Assembly: GCF_014649375.1 (NCBI RefSeq)
Contig: NZ_BMSX01000002.1
Span: forward strand, 62,001-126,000
DNA: 64,000 bases
Reading direction: 5' to 3'
Source: Streptomyces aurantiogriseus
GTDB lineage: Bacteria > Actinomycetota > Actinomycetes > Streptomycetales > Streptomycetaceae
Below, in pieces: positions 18,073-27,344 of this stretch; within the stretch, counting starts at the first letter, position 1; each line of letters opens with the position of its first letter. The notes under the pieces are model-generated. The model was given only the letters and a program-made list of their open reading frames with translations. It searched no databases and was not told where the DNA came from. Position numbers and translations under genes: made by a program.

Positions 18073-18876
18073 CTACCGTCGCTCAGTAAGGATCCGTGGG
18101 CCTGTCTCTGTGATGGCCACCGTGTGTTCCACGTGGGCCGCCCTTGAGCCGTCGTTCGTGCGGAGGGTCCAGCCGTCCTGGGCCACGTGGTAGCCGTCCT
18201 TGCCGCTGGCGATCAGCATGGGCTCGATCGCCAGGACCATGCCGTGGCGCAGGGGGAGGCCGCGGCCCGGGCGGCCCTCGTTGGGGACCGGGGGGTCCTC
18301 GTGCATGCGGCGGCCCACGCCGTGGCCGCCGAAGCCGTCGGGGATGCCGTAACCGGCCGCGCGGCAGACCGTGCCGATCGCGTGGGCGATGTCGCCGATG
18401 CGGTTGCCCACGACCGCCGCCTCGATGCCGGCCGCGAGGGCGCGCTCGGCGGTCTCGATCAGGCGGAGGTCGGCGGGGCGCGGGGTACCCACGGTGAAGC
18501 TGATCGCGGAGTCGCCGGCCCAGCCGTTCAGCTGTGCGCCGAAGTCGATCGAGACCAGGTCGCCGTCGCGCAGGCGGATGGGGGTCCCCCCACGCCCTTT
18601 CGGGCTGTGGGGGAGGGCGGGGATGCCGTGCACGATCGCGTCGTTCACCGACGCGCAGATCACCGCGGGGAACGGCGTCGGGGCGAAGGACGGGCGGTAG
18701 CCGAGGAAAGGCGAGGTCGCCCCAGCCTCGCGCAGCACCCCGTGTGCCAGCTCGTCCAGCTCCAGCAGGGAAACGCCCACGTCGGCGGCGTCCCGCACGG
18801 CCGTCAGGGCGCGCGCGACCACCTGGCCCGCCTCGTACATGGCGTCGATCGATGTGTCCGTCTTCAGCTCCACCAT
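18073..18876 (-). CDS. map: Type I methionine aminopeptidase
   Basis: A 267-residue MetAP removing N-terminal Met from nascent proteins. Metal ligands are visible in the usual order: Asp in VSIDFGAQLNGWAGDSAISF (both Asp), His in GHGVGRRMHEDP, Glu in AIEPML and Glu in AHVEHTVAIT; SVNDAIVHGIP holds the substrate His. An extra segment ALPHSPKGRGGTP (about residues 86-98) interrupts the family sequence and is encoded by a hairpin-forming repeat at 18586-18613. The ATG at 18876 lies only 7 nt after a TATAGT -10, so the mRNA is probably leaderless. It is divergent from a small XRE regulator and is likely an accessory map, the housekeeping copy usually lying in the ribosomal-protein region. Confidence 0.92.
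   Translation of the reverse strand: MVELKTDTSIDAMYEAGQVVARALTAVRDAADVGVSLLELDELAHGVLREAGATSPFLGYRPSFAPTPFPAVICASVNDAIVHGIPALPHSPKGRGGTPIRLRDGDLVSIDFGAQLNGWAGDSAISFTVGTPRPADLRLIETAERALAAGIEAAVVGNRIGDIAHAIGTVCRAAGYGIPDGFGGHGVGRRMHEDPPVPNEGRPGRGLPLRHGMVLAIEPMLIASGKDGYHVAQDGWTLRTNDGSRAAHVEHTVAITETGPRILTERR
18586..18613. repeat. Hairpin-forming GC repeat inserted in-frame in map
   Basis: CCCCCAC-GCCC (18587-18597) pairs with GGGC-T-GTGGGGG (18602-18613), giving an 11-bp stem with one bulged T and a TTTC loop. It resembles the short 'CCCCCACGCC...GGCGTGGGGG' palindromes dispersed in Streptomyces intergenic DNA. Here it lies inside map and adds about 13 residues without breaking the frame. Confidence 0.6.
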
Positions 18877-18908
18877 GCCAATTACTATACCGGTATTAGA
18901 ATGACGGC
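18877..18908. promoter_or_regulatory. Divergent leaderless promoters overlapped by a palindromic operator (map / XRE)
   Basis: The 32-bp gap contains the perfect palindrome ATACCGGTAT (18887-18896). For map, minus-strand TATAGT (18889-18884) lies 7 nt before the ATG. For the XRE gene, plus-strand TAGAAT (18897-18902) lies 6 nt before the ATG at 18909. Both spacings put transcription starts at or next to the start codons. The palindrome overlaps or abuts both -10 boxes, so the XRE protein is the obvious candidate repressor of both genes. Confidence 0.6.
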
Positions 18909-19160
18909 ATGGTGCGCACCCCGTTGACCCCCGAAGAACGCGAACGCGGCGAGCGGCTCGGCAGGCTGCTCCGTGAGGCCCGTGGCGGCCGGACCATGGC
19001 CGAGGTCGCGGCGAGTGCCGGCATCTCCGCCGAGACCCTCCGCAAGATCGAGACCGGCCGCGCCCCGACCCCGGCCTTCTTCACGGTCGCCGCCCTGGCC
19101 GCCACCCTCGGGCTGTCGATGGACGAGCTGGCGGGGCAGTGCGCGCTCGTCGCGGCGTAG
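18909..19160 (+). CDS. Small XRE-family HTH regulator
   Basis: An 83-residue protein that is almost entirely a Cro/C1-type helix-turn-helix: RLGRLLREARGGRTMAEVAA, SAGISAETLRKIETGRAP and FFTVAALAATLGLSMDELA. This length means it is a bare DNA-binding dimer without a sensor domain. It starts at ATG 18909, probably on a leaderless transcript, and shares a 32-bp promoter region with the divergent map gene. The palindrome ATACCGGTAT there is the likely binding site. The pair map-XRE may be a self-contained expression switch for an accessory methionine aminopeptidase. Confidence 0.88.
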   Translation: MVRTPLTPEERERGERLGRLLREARGGRTMAEVAASAGISAETLRKIETGRAPTPAFFTVAALAATLGLSMDELAGQCALVAA

Positions 19161-19315
19161 AGGCTCGACGGCGCGAGCGGCCGGTCCGCCGCTCAGCGGC
19201 CGGAATCGCGCGATGAGACCGTCGCGTCCCCTTTGAAAACTCTTCGTAGCCCAGCTGTAACACGGCTGGTGTTTTCTACGGACCGGAGTGTTCCGGATCG
19301 GGCGGGAGTTGGGTG

Positions 19316-20887
19316 ATGGCTCTGGACCAACTCCCGGGACAGATACGGGAGTTCGCGAACTACCTGGACGGCCTGCTGGCGCGCCTGGACCAGAGGTCCG
19401 GCTGGTGCGCGGTCTTCTGGCAGCGTGACCCGGACGGTATGCGGGCCTGTCTCGAGGGGCGTGAGGTGCCCCCCTGGGACGTGGTGGAGGCGCTGCTCCA
19501 GGACCTCGCCACGGAGCACGGCACACCCCTCGCCGCCCGGGAGGCGGAACGCGCCCGGCCCCTGCACCTCGCCGCCCTCACCGCCTACGACGGTCGTCCG
19601 GGCGGGCGTGACGCCCTCGGCGGCCGGCTCGACGTCATGCTCCGCGAACAGCGCTACGCCGTCGAGCGGCAGGCCGAACTGGGCCGTCTGCTCGCCGCCG
19701 CGAGCACCCCTGAGGAGGCCGAGGCCCTCCGCCTCGACCTCGCCTGGGCCCACGACGACCACGAACGGGCCACCGCCCGCTGCGCCGAACTCCGCTACCG
19801 GATAGCGGAGTTCGACCGACGTGCGGCGGGCGGGCCGGTGCAGGGGTCCCGGCCGGCACAGGGGACCGGCGGCAACGGCGGCGTCGCCGTGAGCGCCACG
19901 GCCTCCGTGTACGGCGACGCCGGGACCTCCGGGACGGCTGACTCCGCGCCGGCTTCCTCGTACGGGGACGCCGGGGCTTCGGGTGCCTCGTACGGTGGCG
20001 CCGGGGCTTCCGGGGCGGGTGCCTCGTACGACGACGTCCGGGCCTCCGTCGAATCCCTCGACAGCGCTTACGCGACGCACCGCGGCTCCTCTCCCCGACC
20101 CGCTGCCGCCGGCCCGGCTCCGGCCGACAGCGCCCGGGCCGCCCCCGCCCCCAAGCAGCGCAAACGGCGTCGGGGCAGCGCCCGCTTCGCCGGCATGGTC
20201 GAGGAGGAGGCCGCGCCCGTCGTCGTCCCGCCCGCCGCCGATCCGGTGCTGCCCGCGCCCGCGGCGGCCTCGCGCCGCAGCCCGCGCGGGGCCCGGTTCG
20301 CCGGGGTCGGCGAGGCGGTGGAGGCGCGGCCGGAGCCGCAGCCCGAGACGTCGGACGTGATGGCGCGGCGGGAGACCGCCGAGGCGGTGGAGCGGCTGGT
20401 GCGGCTGCGGGGTGAGGGGCGCAGCGGCGAGGCGCACGCGCTGCTCGTGGAGCTGGCCTACGGGCCCGCCGCCCGTATCCCGCTGCTCGCCGCCGAACTG
20501 CAGCGCGCGGGACTCACCGCCGACTGGACGACCCTCCTCTGGGAGGCCGCCTCGCTGCCCGCCGACCGGCTCGTCGCAGCGGCGGACGCCCTGGTCGAGG
20601 CGGGGCGTACGGCCGACGGGGAGCAGATCCTGCGGCAGGGCGTCGTCCGGCCGGCGGAGGAGATCGGGGAGGCCGTCGGCGGGCTGATGGCCCAGGGCCG
20701 CCGCCGTGAGGGGCGCGCGCTGCTGGAGGCGTACGTCCGCGGCCGCGCCCCGGAGGAGGTGGCCCGCAGCGCCGCCCCCGACCCGCAGGTGCTGGTCCCG
20801 CTGCTGCTGGAGGCCGCCCGGGGCGTCTCGGACACCCGCCGCCGGGACCTGGCGCACGCCCTCCGGGTCGCGGGGTTCACCACCTGA
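19316..20887 (+). CDS. Unrecognised protein with conserved ends and a repetitive linker
   Basis: A 523-residue soluble protein. ATG 19316 has GGGAG 7 nt upstream; the GTG one codon earlier is less well placed. The N-terminal 170 residues are conserved-looking and helical (LPGQIREFANYLDGLLARLD, GWCAVFWQRDPDGMRACLEG, PPWDVVEALL, then a coiled-coil-like stretch). A disordered linker with Gly/Ala/Ser-Tyr repeats (SYGDAGASGASYGGAGASGA) and basic segments (PKQRKRRRGSARFAG, repeated in part as RRSPRGARFAG) follows. The C-terminal 170 residues are helical repeats (VRLRGEGRSGEAHALLVELA, LVEAGRTADGEQILRQGV), perhaps TPR-like. The GWC-FWQRDP-G-R-CL-G-VPPWDVVE block also occurs, as I recall, in other Streptomyces proteins. 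No function can be assigned. Confidence 0.8.
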   Translation: MALDQLPGQIREFANYLDGLLARLDQRSGWCAVFWQRDPDGMRACLEGREVPPWDVVEALLQDLATEHGTPLAAREAERARPLHLAALTAYDGRPGGRDALGGRLDVMLREQRYAVERQAELGRLLAAASTPEEAEALRLDLAWAHDDHERATARCAELRYRIAEFDRRAAGGPVQGSRPAQGTGGNGGVAVSATASVYGDAGTSGTADSAPASSYGDAGASGASYGGAGASGAGASYDDVRASVESLDSAYATHRGSSPRPAAAGPAPADSARAAPAPKQRKRRRGSARFAGMVEEEAAPVVVPPAADPVLPAPAAASRRSPRGARFAGVGEAVEARPEPQPETSDVMARRETAEAVERLVRLRGEGRSGEAHALLVELAYGPAARIPLLAAELQRAGLTADWTTLLWEAASLPADRLVAAADALVEAGRTADGEQILRQGVVRPAEEIGEAVGGLMAQGRRREGRALLEAYVRGRAPEEVARSAAPDPQVLVPLLLEAARGVSDTRRRDLAHALRVAGFTT

Positions 20888-20899
20888 CCGGGCCACCTC

Positions 20900-20923
20900 G
20901 CCGTACGCCGTGCGCCGTACGGC
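20900..20923 (+). terminator. Candidate terminator after the unrecognised long gene
   Basis: GCCGTAC (20900-20906) and GTACGGC (20917-20923) pair over 7 bp around a 10-nt loop, 13 bp after the stop codon at 20887. It separates this gene from the pyrimidine-degradation operon. Confidence 0.45.
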
Positions 20924-20976
20924 TCACCCGCAGGGGTGCGAAACACGTTGGACTCCGCGGGTTGACGACGATGGTC

Positions 20977-21041
20977 TTGGCAAGCCCGTCCCGGAGGCTT
21001 ACGTTCGTGCCTCTACAGCCTGCTTCTACGGGCGTAGAGGC
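20977..21041 (+). promoter_or_regulatory. Possible promoter and inverted repeat before the first ureidopropionase gene
   Basis: TTGGCA (20977-20982) and TACGTT (21000-21005) are 17 bp apart and could be a vegetative promoter. Just downstream, GCCTCTAC (21009-21016) and GTAGAGGC (21034-21041) form a perfect 8-bp inverted repeat. In that position it could be an operator, for example for PucR, or a leader-RNA stem. Confidence 0.35.
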
Positions 21042-21070
21042 TCTGACGTTTCCCGTCGAAGGAGCAGCTC

Positions 21071-21909
21071 ATGGCCAACGTCGTACGTGCCGCTCTGGTC
21101 CAGGCCACCTGGACCGGCGACACCGAGTCCATGGTGGCGAAACACGAGGAGCACGCCCGTGAGGCGGCCCGGCAGGGCGCGAAGATCATCGGGTTCCAGG
21201 AGGTCTTCAACGCTCCCTACTTCTGTCAGGTCCAGGAGCCGGAGCACTACCGCTGGGCCGAGCCGGTTCCCGACGGGCCGACCGTGCGTCGTATGCAGGA
21301 GCTCGCGCGCGAGACGGGCATGGTGGTCGTCGTCCCGGTCTTCGAGATCGAGCAGTCCGGCTTCTACTACAACACCGCGGCCGTGATCGACGCGGACGGC
21401 TCGTACCTCGGCAAGTACCGCAAGCACCACATCCCGCAGGTCAAGGGCTTCTGGGAGAAGTACTACTTCAAGCCGGGCAACCTCGGCTGGCCGGTCTTCG
21501 ACACCGCCGTCGGCAAGGTCGGCGTCTACATCTGCTACGACCGCCACTTCCCGGAGGGCTGGCGCCAACTCGGCCTGAACGGCGCTCAGCTGGTCTACAA
21601 CCCGTCCGCCACCCATCGCGGGCTCTCCGCGCATCTGTGGCAGCTGGAGCAGCCCGCGGCGGCCGTGGCCAACGAGTACTTCGTCGCCGCGATCAACCGC
21701 GTCGGAGTCGAGGAGTACGGGGACAACGACTTCTACGGGACGTCGTACTTCGTCGATCCGCGCGGGCAGTTCGTCGGGGAGCTCGCCAGCGACAAGGACG
21801 AGGAACTCGTCGTCCGCGATCTCGACTTCGATCTGGTCGAGCAGGTGCGGCAGACCTGGGCCTTCTACCGTGACCGCCGACCCGACGCCTATGAAGGACT
21901 GGTGCAGCC

Positions 21910-21913
<4 letters not shown>
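21071..21913 (+). CDS. Beta-ureidopropionase-type nitrilase-superfamily amidohydrolase (copy 1)
   Basis: A 280-residue carbon-nitrogen hydrolase with the nitrilase triad Glu44 (GFQEVF), Lys118 (YRKHHIP) and Cys155 (ICYDRHFPE). The sequence [18 protein letters not shown] and the flanking [18 protein letters not shown] place it with beta-ureidopropionases/N-carbamoyl amidases, which release beta-alanine, CO2 and ammonia from N-carbamoyl-beta-alanine. GAAGGAGCAGCTC precedes the ATG. It overlaps the aminotransferase gene by 4 bp, so product hand-off is likely. A second copy (24990-25832) has the same length and shares perfectly identical DNA tracts. Which of the two acts on which carbamoyl substrate cannot be told from sequence. 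Confidence 0.88.
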
Positions 21914-23196
<1,283 letters not shown>

Positions 23197-23223
23197 CACC
23201 ACCCCGAGCAAGGGAACTACGTC

Positions 23224-24807
23224 ATGACCACCACCTCGGAGTACTGGGGGCCCGTGGAGCCCCTGGAACCCGCCCTGTCGGTCCGTCAGGTCCTCTCGCT
23301 GGAACGCGTGCTGGCCGGGGAGCCCGAGGTGGTGGCCGGCGCGGCCCAGCTCGACCGGCCCGTGCGCTGGGTGCACGTCGCCGAGGCCGCCGACGTCGGG
23401 GTGATGCTCAGCGGCGGCGAGATGGTGCTCACCACCGGTGTGCTGCTCGCCGGCGACGAGGGCAAGCAGGCCGAGTACATCCAGTCCCTGCACCGCGCGG
23501 AGGCCGCCGCCGTCGTCCTGGGCCTCGGCCGGGCCTTCCCCGCCCCGCCGGACGTGATGCGGCGCGCGGCCGAGCGGTGCGGGCTGCCGATGGTCGTCCT
23601 GCACCGCCCCTTCCCCTTCGCCGAGCTGACCGAGGAGGTCCAGTCCCGGCTCGTGCGGCGCAAGTTCGCCGCCGTCAGCCTCTCGGAGGCCGTACGGACC
23701 GCGCTCACCGGGCTCATCACCGCCGGCGCCCCGCTGCAGCGGCTGCTCGACGAGGTCGCCCACCACACCGGCTGTCCCGTCGTCGTCACCAACCTGGCCC
23801 ACCGGGTGCTGGCCACCGCGGGGGAGCGGTCCGCCGTCGACGACGTGCTGCGCGACTGGGAGCGCATCGCCCGCCAGGCCGGCGGCAGCGAGGGCGACGG
23901 CTGGATCCGCGCCGAGCTGGGCGGACGCGGGGAACGCTGGGGGCAGATCATGTTGTGCGGGTACCGCGGCGACACCGCCGGCGGGCGGCTGCTCGCCGAC
24001 CGGGCCGCCGAGGCCCTCGTCCTGCACCGGATGCTCGGCGGCGGCTCCGCCCACAGCTGGGAGGAGCAGTCCGCGCAGGGCCTGCTCACCGACCTGGTCT
24101 CCGGCGTCGTACCGGCCCGCCAGTTGCTGCCCCGGGCCCGCGCGGCCGGACTGCCCGTCAACCGGCGCACCTTCGTCCCGCTCGTCGTCCGCGACGCCGA
24201 CCCGGCCGGGCTCGACCGCATGCTCCGCCTGCTGGGCCTGCCCGGCCTGGTCGCCGAGCTCGCCGAGGGGGCCACCGCCGTGCTGCTCAGCCTCGCCCGC
24301 GACCAGGACGCCGAGGCGCTCGCCGCGCACTTCGCGGCCCGGCTGCGCACCGAGTCGGGGGAGACGCGTACGGTCGTCGCCGCGGCCGGTCCCCGGATCG
24401 CCTGGGACGACGTGCCCGCCGGACTGCGCGAGGCACAGCACGTCGCGGACGCCGTCGCCGACTCCTCCGCCGCCCTCGACCTCCCGGCCGTCGTCCGTCT
24501 CAAGGACGTCCACCTGCGCGGCCTCGTACGGCTGCTGCGGGACGACCCGCATGTGCAGTCGTTCGCGGAGCGGGAGCTGGACGGGCTGCTGTGCGCGGAC
24601 GGCGACGACCTGCTCGCCGTTCTGCGCACGTACCTCGCCACCGGCCGCAACAAGTCCCGCACCGCCCAGCTCCACCATGTCTCCCGGCCGGCGCTGTACC
24701 GCCGGCTGGCGGCGATAGAGGCACGGCTCGGCGTCGACCTCGACGACTTCGAACAGGCCGCCTCGGTGCACATCGCGCTGCTCGCGCACGACGCGCAACA
24801 GACGTGA
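23224..24807 (+). CDS. PucR-family transcriptional regulator
   Basis: A 527-residue regulator with the three-part PucR layout. Residues 15-135 are the purine-catabolism N-domain (VRQVLSLERVLAGEPEVVAG, AQLDRPVRWVHVAEAADVGV, LSGGEMVLTTGVLL). The middle is a CdaR/GGDEF-like domain. The C-terminal 60 residues hold an HTH_30 motif (TYLATGRNKSRTAQLHHVSR, PALYRRLAAIEARLGVDLDD). Family members sense purine or pyrimidine degradation and nitrogen supply. It lies between the two halves of the pyrimidine catabolic locus, 27 bp after the aminotransferase, with AAGGGAACTACGTC before the ATG. Direct repeats upstream of the next gene are candidate sites. Confidence 0.92.
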   Translation: MTTTSEYWGPVEPLEPALSVRQVLSLERVLAGEPEVVAGAAQLDRPVRWVHVAEAADVGVMLSGGEMVLTTGVLLAGDEGKQAEYIQSLHRAEAAAVVLGLGRAFPAPPDVMRRAAERCGLPMVVLHRPFPFAELTEEVQSRLVRRKFAAVSLSEAVRTALTGLITAGAPLQRLLDEVAHHTGCPVVVTNLAHRVLATAGERSAVDDVLRDWERIARQAGGSEGDGWIRAELGGRGERWGQIMLCGYRGDTAGGRLLADRAAEALVLHRMLGGGSAHSWEEQSAQGLLTDLVSGVVPARQLLPRARAAGLPVNRRTFVPLVVRDADPAGLDRMLRLLGLPGLVAELAEGATAVLLSLARDQDAEALAAHFAARLRTESGETRTVVAAAGPRIAWDDVPAGLREAQHVADAVADSSAALDLPAVVRLKDVHLRGLVRLLRDDPHVQSFAERELDGLLCADGDDLLAVLRTYLATGRNKSRTAQLHHVSRPALYRRLAAIEARLGVDLDDFEQAASVHIALLAHDAQQT

Positions 24808-24880
24808 CCCGCGGGGCCTGCGCAACAGCCAGGAAACACGTGACGACCTGCGAAAACGGCGGTGAAACATGGGGCGGCGA

Positions 24881-24960
24881 AGACGTGACACGGTGGCACG
24901 CCGCACACGCGCAGACGTGACACGCTGCACCTCAAAGCGGGCTCGACGGCTTCCTAGTCT
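24881..24960 (+). promoter_or_regulatory. Direct-repeat operator and promoter before ureidopropionase copy 2
   Basis: The 12-mer AGACGTGACACG occurs at 24881-24892 and 24913-24924, 32 bp apart, close to three helical turns. A partial copy, ACACGTGACGACC, lies near 24837. Downstream, TCAAAG (24932-24937) and TAGTCT (24955-24960) with a 17-bp spacer make a plausible promoter. The ribosome site GGAGG precedes ATG 24990. PucR, encoded just upstream, is the likely binder; a GlnR role for the GTGAC words is also possible. Confidence 0.45.
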
Positions 24961-24989
24961 CCTCGCACACCGAGCGACCGGAGGTCCCG

Positions 24990-25832
24990 ATGAGCAGAGT
25001 GATCCGTGCCGCCGTCTTCCAGACTGCCTGGACCGGCGACAAGGAGTCGATGATCCAGGTGCACGAGCAGGCGGTGCGCGACGCGGCCGCCCAGGGTGCT
25101 CAAGTCCTGTGCTTCCAGGAGCTGTTCTACGGGCCGTACTTCTGCCAGGTCCAGGACCCGGCGTTCTACGAGTACGCCGAGCAGATCCCGGACGGTCCGA
25201 TCGTCCAGCGCTTCCAGGCGCTCGCCCGCGAGCACCACATCGTCCTCGTCCTGCCGATGTACGAGGAGGAGCAGCCCGGCGTCCTCTACAACACCGCGGC
25301 CGTGATCGACGCGGACGGCTCGTACCTCGGCAAGTACCGCAAGCACCACATCCCGCAGGTCAAGGGCTTCTGGGAGAAGTTCTACTTCCGCCCGGGCAAC
25401 GTCGGCTGGCCGGTCTTCGACACCGCCGTCGGCAAGGTCGGCGTCTACATCTGCTACGACCGCCACTTCCCCGAGGGCTGGCGCGCCCTGGGGCTGGAGG
25501 GCGCCGAGATCGTCTTCAACCCGTCGGCCACCTCGCGCGGACTGTCCGCCTACCTGTGGCAGCTGGAGCAGCCGGCGGCGGCCGTGGCGAACGAGTACTT
25601 CGTCGGCGCGATCAACCGCGTCGGCGTCGAGGAACTGGGCGACAACGACTTCTACGGGACCTCGTACTTCGTGGACCCGGAGGCCCAGTTCGTCGGCGAG
25701 GTGGCGAGCGACAAGGAGACCGAGCTCGTCGTCCGCGACCTCGACATGGCCAAGCTGCGCGAAGTCCGCGACCGCTGGCAGTTCTACCGGGACCGCCGTC
25801 CCGACGCCTACCCCCCGCTGACCGCTCCGTAG
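24990..25832 (+). CDS. Beta-ureidopropionase-type amidohydrolase (copy 2)
   Basis: A 280-residue nitrilase-superfamily enzyme with Glu44 (CFQELF), Lys118 (YRKHHIP) and Cys155 (ICYDRHFPE). It aligns without gaps to copy 1 at 21071. The two share 95 consecutive identical bases (25286-25380 against 21367-21461) and another 70 (25402-25471 against 21483-21552), while their ends differ. Placed 97 bp before dihydropyrimidinase, it is the better candidate for the true N-carbamoyl-beta-alanine amidohydrolase of the pathway. It begins a run of genes that continues through the NCS1 transporter. Confidence 0.9.
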   Translation: MSRVIRAAVFQTAWTGDKESMIQVHEQAVRDAAAQGAQVLCFQELFYGPYFCQVQDPAFYEYAEQIPDGPIVQRFQALAREHHIVLVLPMYEEEQPGVLYNTAAVIDADGSYLGKYRKHHIPQVKGFWEKFYFRPGNVGWPVFDTAVGKVGVYICYDRHFPEGWRALGLEGAEIVFNPSATSRGLSAYLWQLEQPAAAVANEYFVGAINRVGVEELGDNDFYGTSYFVDPEAQFVGEVASDKETELVVRDLDMAKLREVRDRWQFYRDRRPDAYPPLTAP

Positions 25833-25929
25833 CCGACCGGGACGTCCGCCGGCCCGGCACACGGGGGCCGGGCCGGCGGCACCGACCGACCAGTACCCCA
25901 CCAGTGTTGATCACGGCAGGAGAGGGAGA

Positions 25930-27333
25930 ATGAGCAGCCGTACCGTCATCCGGGGTGGCCTTGTCATCACCGCGTCCGACGAGATCCATGCCGACGTCCT
26001 GATCGAGGACGGCCGTGTCGCCGCCCTCGCCGCCTCCGGCACCCCGGCCGCCGATGCCTTCACGGCCGAGCGGACCATCGACGCGACCGGGAAGTACGTC
26101 ATCCCGGGCGGCGTCGACGCCCACACCCACATGGAGCTGCCGTTCGGCGGCACCTTCGCCTCCGACACCTTCGAGACCGGCACCCGGGCCGCCGCCTGGG
26201 GCGGGACGACCACGATCGTCGACTTCGCCGTGCAGAGCGTCGGCCACACCCTGCGCGAGGGCCTGGACACCTGGCACGCCAAGGCCGAGGGCAACTGCGC
26301 GATCGACTACGCCTTCCACATGATCGTCTCCGATGTGAACCAGGAGACGCTGAAGGAAATGGACCTTCTGGTCGAAGAGGGCGTCACGTCATTCAAGCAA
26401 TTCATGGCGTATCCAGGCGTTTTCTATTCCGACGACGGCCAGATCCTGCGGGCCATGCAGCGCTCCGCCGAGAACGGCGGGCTGATCATGATGCACGCCG
26501 AGAACGGCATCGCGATCGACGTCCTGGTCGAGCAGGCGCTGGCCCGCGGCGAGACCGACCCGCGCTACCACGGCGAGGTCCGCAAGGCGCTGCTGGAGGC
26601 CGAGGCCACCCACCGCGCCATCAAGCTCGCGCAGGTCGCGGGCGCCCCGCTCTACGTCGTGCACGTCTCGGCGATGGAGGCGGTCGCCGAGCTGGCCAGG
26701 GCGCGCGACGAGGGCCTGAACGTCTTCGGTGAGACCTGCCCGCAGTACCTCTTCCTGTCGACCGACAACCTCGCCGAGCCCGACTTCGAGGGCTCCAAGT
26801 ACGTGTGCTCGACGCCGCTGCGGCCCAAGGAGCACCAGGCCAAGCTGTGGCAGGGGCTCAGGACGAACGACCTCCAGGTCGTCTCCACCGACCACTGCCC
26901 CTTCTGCTTCGTGGGCCAGAAGGAACTCGGCCGCGGCGACTTCTCCAAGATCCCCAACGGCCTCCCGGGCGTCGAGAACCGCATGGACCTGCTCCACCAG
27001 GCCGTCGTCGACGGGCACATCTCGCGTCGCCGCTGGATCGAGATCGCCTGCGCCACCCCGGCCCGGATGTTCGGCATGTACCCGAAGAAGGGCACCATCG
27101 CCCCCGGCGCCGACGCGGACGTCGTCATCTACGACCCGCACGCCGAGCAGATCGTCTCCGCCGAGACGCACCACATGAACGTCGACTACTCGGCGTACGA
27201 GGGCAAGCGCCTCACCGGCCGCGTCGAGACGGTGCTCTCGCGGGGCGAACTCGTCATCACCGAGCGGGAGTACACCGGACACAAGGGTCACGGCGTCTAC
27301 ACCCCGCGCTCCACCTGTCAGTACCTCACCTAG
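25930..27333 (+). CDS. hydA: Dihydropyrimidinase / D-hydantoinase
   Basis: A 467-residue cyclic amidohydrolase that opens the ring of dihydrouracil or dihydrothymine to the N-carbamoyl-beta-amino acid. The binuclear metal ligands are visible: His65 and His67 (GGVDAHTHMELPFGG), the carbamylated Lys156 (TSFKQFMAYPG), His in MMHAENG, His in VVHVSAMEAV and Asp in STDHCPF. The length is standard. GGAGAGGGAGA precedes the ATG. It stands between the amidohydrolase that uses its product and a flavin-type oxidoreductase, so the operon order mirrors the pathway in reverse. A dihydropyrimidine dehydrogenase for the first step is not encoded in this window. Confidence 0.95.
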   Translation: MSSRTVIRGGLVITASDEIHADVLIEDGRVAALAASGTPAADAFTAERTIDATGKYVIPGGVDAHTHMELPFGGTFASDTFETGTRAAAWGGTTTIVDFAVQSVGHTLREGLDTWHAKAEGNCAIDYAFHMIVSDVNQETLKEMDLLVEEGVTSFKQFMAYPGVFYSDDGQILRAMQRSAENGGLIMMHAENGIAIDVLVEQALARGETDPRYHGEVRKALLEAEATHRAIKLAQVAGAPLYVVHVSAMEAVAELARARDEGLNVFGETCPQYLFLSTDNLAEPDFEGSKYVCSTPLRPKEHQAKLWQGLRTNDLQVVSTDHCPFCFVGQKELGRGDFSKIPNGLPGVENRMDLLHQAVVDGHISRRRWIEIACATPARMFGMYPKKGTIAPGADADVVIYDPHAEQIVSAETHHMNVDYSAYEGKRLTGRVETVLSRGELVITEREYTGHKGHGVYTPRSTCQYLT

Positions 27334-27344
27334 GAGTGGCGCAG

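Noticed and set aside
18586..18613. Rho-independent terminator
   Set aside because: The hairpin lies in the middle of map and is read through in frame; it fits a dispersed palindromic repeat better.
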